The notes beneath the pieces were generated by a model. That model had not been told where the DNA came from. It searched no databases and saw only the letters and a list, made by a program, of their open reading frames with translations. Below are positions 19,551 through 23,195 of a DNA stretch of 23,195 bases, piece by piece; within the stretch, counting starts at the first letter, position 1, and each line of letters starts with the position of its first letter. Origin of the DNA: Chara braunii (lineage: Eukaryota; Streptophyta; Charophyceae; Charales; Characeae); the NCBI GenBank assembly GCA_003427395.1, contig BFEA01000076.1:755790-778984 (forward strand). The letters run 5' to 3'. The translations under genes and the position numbers were made by a program.

Positions 19551-21575
19551 GGGGGGGGACTGAGATCGACGCTGATGAGAGATGTCAGCGTAGTGCCGAT
19601 CGAGGGCGGTATGGTACGGACACCGTGAGGAGGTGTGTCCATCTAGGCGGCAACGAAGGCAGCCGCGCCGGGCCTCGAGTGCGGCATGCTCCTCAGGGGA
19701 TAGAGCTCCGCAAGGAGGGACATAACCCTGCGAGAGGTCTATGTGAGGAACCATGGGTATGCGGGCGCCAGCCTGTGCAACCCGACTACGAGCACGACCT
19801 ATGGCAGACATGGCCATCAGCAAGCGCTCGGCCACCGGAACAGTGTCGTCATCCAAGTGATACTGGATGACGTCTCGTAGCTCGATGTCCTCGGGGGCGT
19901 CCCCAAGGGTAGGGTCAAACTCGGCCGAGGCGTCCTCGCCGTACTCAAGAGAACTGTAGCGCTGAGAGAATGGCGCTCCAGGGCGGGCTGGTCGACGAAA
20001 CCGGCCAGCGAAGGAGGATCAACCGCAAGTAGCACCATGTGACTGGGTGGCGGCAGCGGTGGATCACGAAGAAGATGGGGTGTCGGAGAAGCGATTCCGC
20101 ATCTTCTGATACTGTCGAGCAGCCTCGTAGGCTTGCTCGGCGGAGGCGAAGCTCTGTCGCTCGAGCTCAATACGGTAGTCAGTCGGGAGACTGACTATGA
20201 ACCTGTTGGTCAAAAGGACCTCAGGTAGGAGTGCCTCATCGCAAATGAGGCGGGCGTCCTGGAACGCTCTGACGTGACGCTCAAAATCGGAGGGGGCGGA
20301 GGACCCACGCCACTGCGTCTGGGTGACCCGGTCTAGGGTGTCGGTCGCATCGTGGAGGGTGCCGTAGCGGTGGTGGAGGAACACGGTGAAATCCGCGAGA
20401 GTGGGCGCCTCACCAGCACGAGTACAATGGGTATAATAGTTCTCCCAAGCGGAGAACACACTGCCTCGCAATTTAGTTGCGCGGGCGGAACACCACAAGT
20501 CCTGACTAGTGTTAGTCAGTGTCAGCGCGCGTGTGGCAGTCTGTAACCAGTGCGACACAGGCATTGTACCATCGTAGTCGGGTATGTCCGACAGACGCAC
20601 AAGAGTGGGACCGGAGAGGGGCGGATGGGTTTGCACTACGACGGCAAATGTCGGAGCTAGTGCAGAGGTAGAAGTGGAGGCTGGCTGTGAGCCGGGGCCG
20701 CTGGTGGAAGGTCCAACAGGCGTGGAGGTAATGGCCGCAACCGACTGTGACGGAGCAGCAAGGTAGGAGGGTAGAAGGGGGGGAGCCGGTCGAGGGATGC
20801 GAGCCGACAAGACAATGGTGGGAGGGACGGTATAAGAAGAAGAAGGGTGCGCAGCCTGTGGAGGGTGAGGTTGTCTAAGGGAGAGAATCTCCGCCTGGAG
20901 CTGCGCCACATTGGCTTGTAGGGTAGCCACTTGCTGGGTGCGCGGGGCCGGGGGTGGAGGAGGCGGAGGGAGTGCCCTAGCAGGGAGAGGAAGAACTCCG
21001 GGCCGAAGTACCGCAACCGTTGCAGGAAGCTGCGACGCAACACCGGGGTGGGTAGATGAAACTGCCTGGCCCAATGTCGGTATCTGGGCGACAGCACATC
21101 TGACAGTGGCCGAAGCGGCACGGACGGCGGAGGCAGCGGCGACCGATGGGTGTACCGCAACAGATGGTGTGGTCTGGGCGGCAGCAACACTCACCACTGG
21201 GGCGGGGGTGTGCTGGGCCTGGCCCGCAGAGGAGGACGAACTGCCACGTCTCCATCTCTGGAGTCGTGGCGAGCCAGACTCCGAGCTGGTAGGCGATGGG
21301 GTCTGAGAGCGGTGGGGGGAACGATGAGGGGAACCCTTGAGGCGGTGAACTTCAAGGGCGAGCGCATTGACTTGCGTCTCCAGGGGTGCAAGCGCATCGA
21401 GTCGCGCTTGCAGAGGTGCAAGAAGGGACGCAAGAACAACGTGAAGGTCCGTGGGGTATACACCATGCTGACCCTGGACCGTTGGGTGGGTGGACGCCTG
21501 AGAGGTGGATGGCGCCGCAATGTTCTCCTCCGCCGTAGCCATGTCCGTGGATAGTGGAGGAAGAGAGGTAGACAT
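19551..21575 (-). pseudogene. element A gag with coiled coils and CCHC zinc knuckle
   Basis: I chose the ATG at 21575 (MSTSLPPLST), the first Met after the candidate primer-binding site. The N-terminal half is Ser/Pro/Ala-rich and holds two heptad-like segments: one near 21330-21410 (LQARLDALAPLETQVNALAL) and one near 20880-20940 (VATLQANVAQLQAEILSLRQ). The capsid domain starts near 20600 with VRLSDIPDYDGTMPVSHWL and continues through WRGSSAPSDFERHVRAFQDA to QYQKMRNRF. TGA at 20064 and 20019 interrupt. The same frame then resumes with DPTLGDAPEDIELRDVIQYH and the knuckle CLRCRLDGHTSSRC (Cx2Cx4Hx4C). A basic segment and the G8 slip site follow. Gag builds the particle and packages RNA. Confidence 0.88.
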
Positions 21576-21672
21576 GGTGGGAGGTGGGGGGAGATATGGG
21601 TTGTGGTATGGGGACAGAGGACCACCGGTGAGAGGGAGAGGACCGCGGGAGCGGAGTGGGTAGTCGTGGGTC

Positions 21673-21689
21673 GGCTCGCCCCGTGACCA
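21673..21689 (-). promoter_or_regulatory. candidate primer-binding site of element A
   Basis: In transcript orientation TGGTCACGGGGCGAGCC lies one base after a CA dinucleotide and about 100 bases before the gag ATG. Its complement ends in CCA like a tRNA 3' end. The layout LTR...CA-(1 nt)-TGG fits retroelement primer sites. I cannot name the tRNA, and a matching LTR end was not found on the left. Confidence 0.35.
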
Positions 21690-21783
21690 ATGGGTCGCAC
21701 GTGAGATGGTGGCAAAAATCCGGTCTAGGGGAGAGGAGCCGTTCGGGTCCAGGGTGCCCGACGGGAGGAGGTGGGAGAGTAGG

Positions 21784-21806
21784 GGGTTTAGGGAAACCCT
21801 AAACCC
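21784..21806. repeat. hairpin made of telomere-type units
   Basis: GGGTTTAGGG, a three-base AAA loop and CCCTAAACCC form a perfect 10-bp stem. A degenerate CCCTAGAAAAACCCTAA follows. The unit equals the plant TTTAGGG/CCCTAAA telomere repeat in opposite orientations. Confidence 0.9.
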
Positions 21807-21946
21807 TAGAAAAACCCTAAGCAAATCCTAACCGGAGTTTAGGTGGTTAGGGGAAGGTGGCGGCGACCTAATCAAGAAAAGAAAATAATAAATATGGAGG
21901 GGAGGGAGAATAGAGTAAACAGTGGAATTTTGAGATAAAAATAAAA

Positions 21947-22440
21947 TAAATGAATAAATAAAAATAAATAAATAAATAAAATGTAAAGATTGAGGAGAGA
22001 AAGAATATTTATTTTTTTGGAATTTTCGGCAACATTTTCCCACCCCGCATGGGGTCAAAAATGTGCCAACAGGAAGGAAAGTGCAAGAGGGACACACTAA
22101 CTTTCAAAATGCCGCAAATTAAAATTTTCAAAAAAATAAATGAGTAAATAAATAAATAAATAAGGAGGTGGAAGAGAGTGAAGAAAAACTAAGTTTTGGA
22201 ATTTTTCAAAAATTTCGGCAGCATTTCGTTACCCCCATGGGGTCGAAGTGTGCCGTCAAGAAAAAGACTAAGTAGAATGGAAAATTTTGGTCAGCGCTTC
22301 GCTGCCCCAAAGGGGTCAAAATGTGCGTCGACAACAAAGAAAGACTAAGTCCTAGCAAGATATAGAGGTGCCACAGAAAATTTCGAATTTTCATAATAAA
22401 TCAAATAAATAAAAAAATAAATAAGAGAATAAAAAAAGAG
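21947..22440. repeat. repeated AT runs and three GGGG-hairpin segments
   Basis: (AAATA)n runs at about 21947-21983, 22133-22163 and 22397-22440 alternate with three diverged copies of one segment near 22019-22078, 22205-22275 and 22279-22353. Each copy has TTTCGGCA/TTTGGTCA-like sequence, GC(A/G)-TTT/CTTCG, a small CCCC...GGGG hairpin followed by TC(A/G)AA, then TGTGC and an A/G-rich tail. Copies two and three both end in AAGACTAAGT. Confidence 0.7.
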
Positions 22441-22860
22441 GTAGGGAATAAGATGATTTAGATTTTTTGGAGGAAAAGAGAAATTTTACATCAAAGAGAA
22501 AGAGAAAAGAAGAAAAAACGAAAAAATTCGGAGTTGGGTGTGGGGGGGGTGGAAAAGTGATGAAGAACGAGAGAAAGAAGTGCGAAGAGAAAGAAAAAGT
22601 TAAGGTGGAGGATGGGGGAGATGATGGGGTTGTAGTTGGGGGAGGGAAGGAGGAGAAGGGGGTGGTAGAATGAGAGAGAAGGATATGAAAAAGGTGGAGA
22701 GGAGTAGATGAGATTAGTGAGAAATGGTGAGTGGGGAGGAGAGAGAAAAAGGTTGTGGAAGATGGGTGGAGAGGGAGGTAGGAGCAGAGAGTAATGGTAG
22801 GGGGGAGAAAAGGTGATTGGATGATCGGGGGAAGAGAGAGAGGGGTTGGGGGGTAGTAGG
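22440..22860. repeat. purine/pyrimidine strand-asymmetric block
   Basis: For about 400 bases the plus strand is almost entirely A and G with few T and very few C. The minus strand, the sense strand of element A, is correspondingly rich in C and T. Confidence 0.85.
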
Positions 22861-23195
22861 TTAATGGTAGAAGGGTGATACCAGGCTCTTGGGTGGCCAA
22901 GAGCAGGGTTCTACCAGGATCCACAAGATCTTGGCCTTCAAAAATGCTGATGGCCTTATGCCACAGCAGCACAAAAGAGATGCTGATGATCTAGGGTTGG
23001 CTGAAATCTTGATCAGCCACCCTAGTGCCACAGTCACACAGCCCCCTAGCCAGGGGGGAGTCTTGAGCAGTTGCCAAACTGTTGCTGCAACAGTGAATAG
23101 TAGTAAAATATATATATATATATGTCTGTGGCGCAGCCCCCTAGCCAAGGGGGGTCTTCAACAGGTATCCACGTGGCACTGCAGATTGCCACGTC
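22860..23195. repeat. palindrome-dense terminal block with a repeated CCCCCT hairpin
   Basis: Visible inverted repeats: GGTAGAA/TTCTACC (22866-22916) enclosing GCTCTTGG-GTGG-CCAAGAGC; CAAGATCTTG (22924-22933); CTAGGG..GGCTGA/TCAGCC.CCCTAG (22991-23025); CCCCCT-AGCC-AGGGGG (about 23042-23057); ACTGTTGC-T-GCAACAGT (23078-23094); a second CCCCCT-AGCCA-AGGGGG (about 23136-23153); and ACGTGGCA/TGCCACGT (23171-23194). The two CCCCCT hairpins sit in a roughly 30-base direct repeat starting near 23036 and 23132. Confidence 0.85.

Larger units (their letters stand above)
15096..21575 (-). mobile_element. element A: chromodomain Ty3/gypsy retrotransposon (chromovirus), internal region
   Basis: GC-rich, minus-strand element with the order gag, CCHC knuckle, protease, RT, RNase H, integrase, chromodomain, which defines a chromovirus. 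Coding starts at ATG 21575 and the natural end of pol is probably TGA at 15096. Ten in-frame stops (20064, 20019, 19423, 18703, 18220, 16855, 16076, 15998, 15785, 15240) and three one-base frameshifts (near 19551-19558, 16349-16353, 15711-15715) break what reads as one long frame. The protein sequence is otherwise well preserved, so the copy appears younger than element B. A candidate primer-binding site lies about 100 bases upstream of the ATG; the 3' LTR is not recognised. Confidence 0.93.
21691..23195 (-). mobile_element. possible 5' LTR and leader of element A, partial
   Basis: If 21673-21689 is the primer site, everything to the right edge could be a long 5' LTR. It contains an alternating TA tract (23107-23123) that could act as the promoter TATA in the minus direction. 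It also has a pyrimidine-rich transcribed strand and repeated hairpins. No terminal TG...CA pair or second copy is visible in the window, so this is inference. The open frames within it (for example 22391-22972 minus) are low-complexity. Confidence 0.3.

Noticed and set aside
20019-20066. Stop-codon read-through or recoding between capsid and zinc knuckle
   Set aside because: Two TGA codons 45 bases apart in a copy with many other stops are better explained by decay.
20657-21190. 177-codon Leu/Pro/Arg-rich minus-strand frame
   Set aside because: Shadow of gag in another frame; GC-rich composition keeps it open.
15096-21575. Intact, active retrotransposon
   Set aside because: Ten stops, three frameshifts and a YPDD active site exclude it.
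22391-22972. 193-codon minus-strand frame
   Set aside because: Low-complexity Ser/Phe/Pro/Leu from a pyrimidine-rich strand, not a protein.

Overview
This is eukaryotic, plant-lineage repeat DNA. It shows no operons or ribosome binding sites. It is full of microsatellites, decayed LTR-retrotransposon coding sequence and scattered N bases of a draft assembly (1059-1263 and 17312). The retroelement types point to a streptophyte outside the flowering plants, such as a charophyte alga or an early-diverging land plant. These are a chromodomain Ty3/gypsy element with an intact-looking aromatic cage and a second gypsy lineage with an IDD-NPVKGP type reverse transcriptase. The organism assignment is inference only.

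Layout. Positions 1-4700 hold no recognisable gene; notable are a (TA)n microsatellite (197-279), a 13-copy 12-bp minisatellite (2144-2299) and a perfect 16-bp palindrome (4013-4028). At 4720-5373 a TATA box, an ATG in good context, a 136-codon reading frame and a poly(A)-type signal form the only candidate plus-strand gene. Positions 5374-7440 are non-coding, with local tandem repeats.

Element B (7444-13673, minus strand) is an AT-richer, strongly decayed Ty3/gypsy element. In transcript order it carries an extra ORF before gag, gag with a CCHC knuckle, protease, reverse transcriptase, RNase H and integrase (H2C2, D-D-35-E, GPY). No chromodomain is visible. Positions 13680-15095 form an inter-element segment with hairpins and a 47-bp tandem duplication.

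Element A (15096-21575, minus strand) is a GC-rich chromovirus: gag with CCHC, protease, RT, RNase H, integrase and chromodomain. It was once one long reading frame and is now broken by ten stops and three single-base frameshifts. A candidate primer-binding site (21673-21689) and LTR edge (21691) lie just upstream of gag. Beyond them are a telomere-unit hairpin, three diverged copies of a GGGG-hairpin segment, a purine/pyrimidine-asymmetric block and a very palindrome-dense block that runs to the window end; together these may be most of a long 5' LTR.

Both elements point the same way and neither can encode its proteins intact. The best leads are the unusual domain features of the two elements (proline-rich RNase H insert, YPDD reverse transcriptase, chromodomain cage, pre-gag ORF) and the palindrome-dense right end. 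I saw no new defence or metabolic system.
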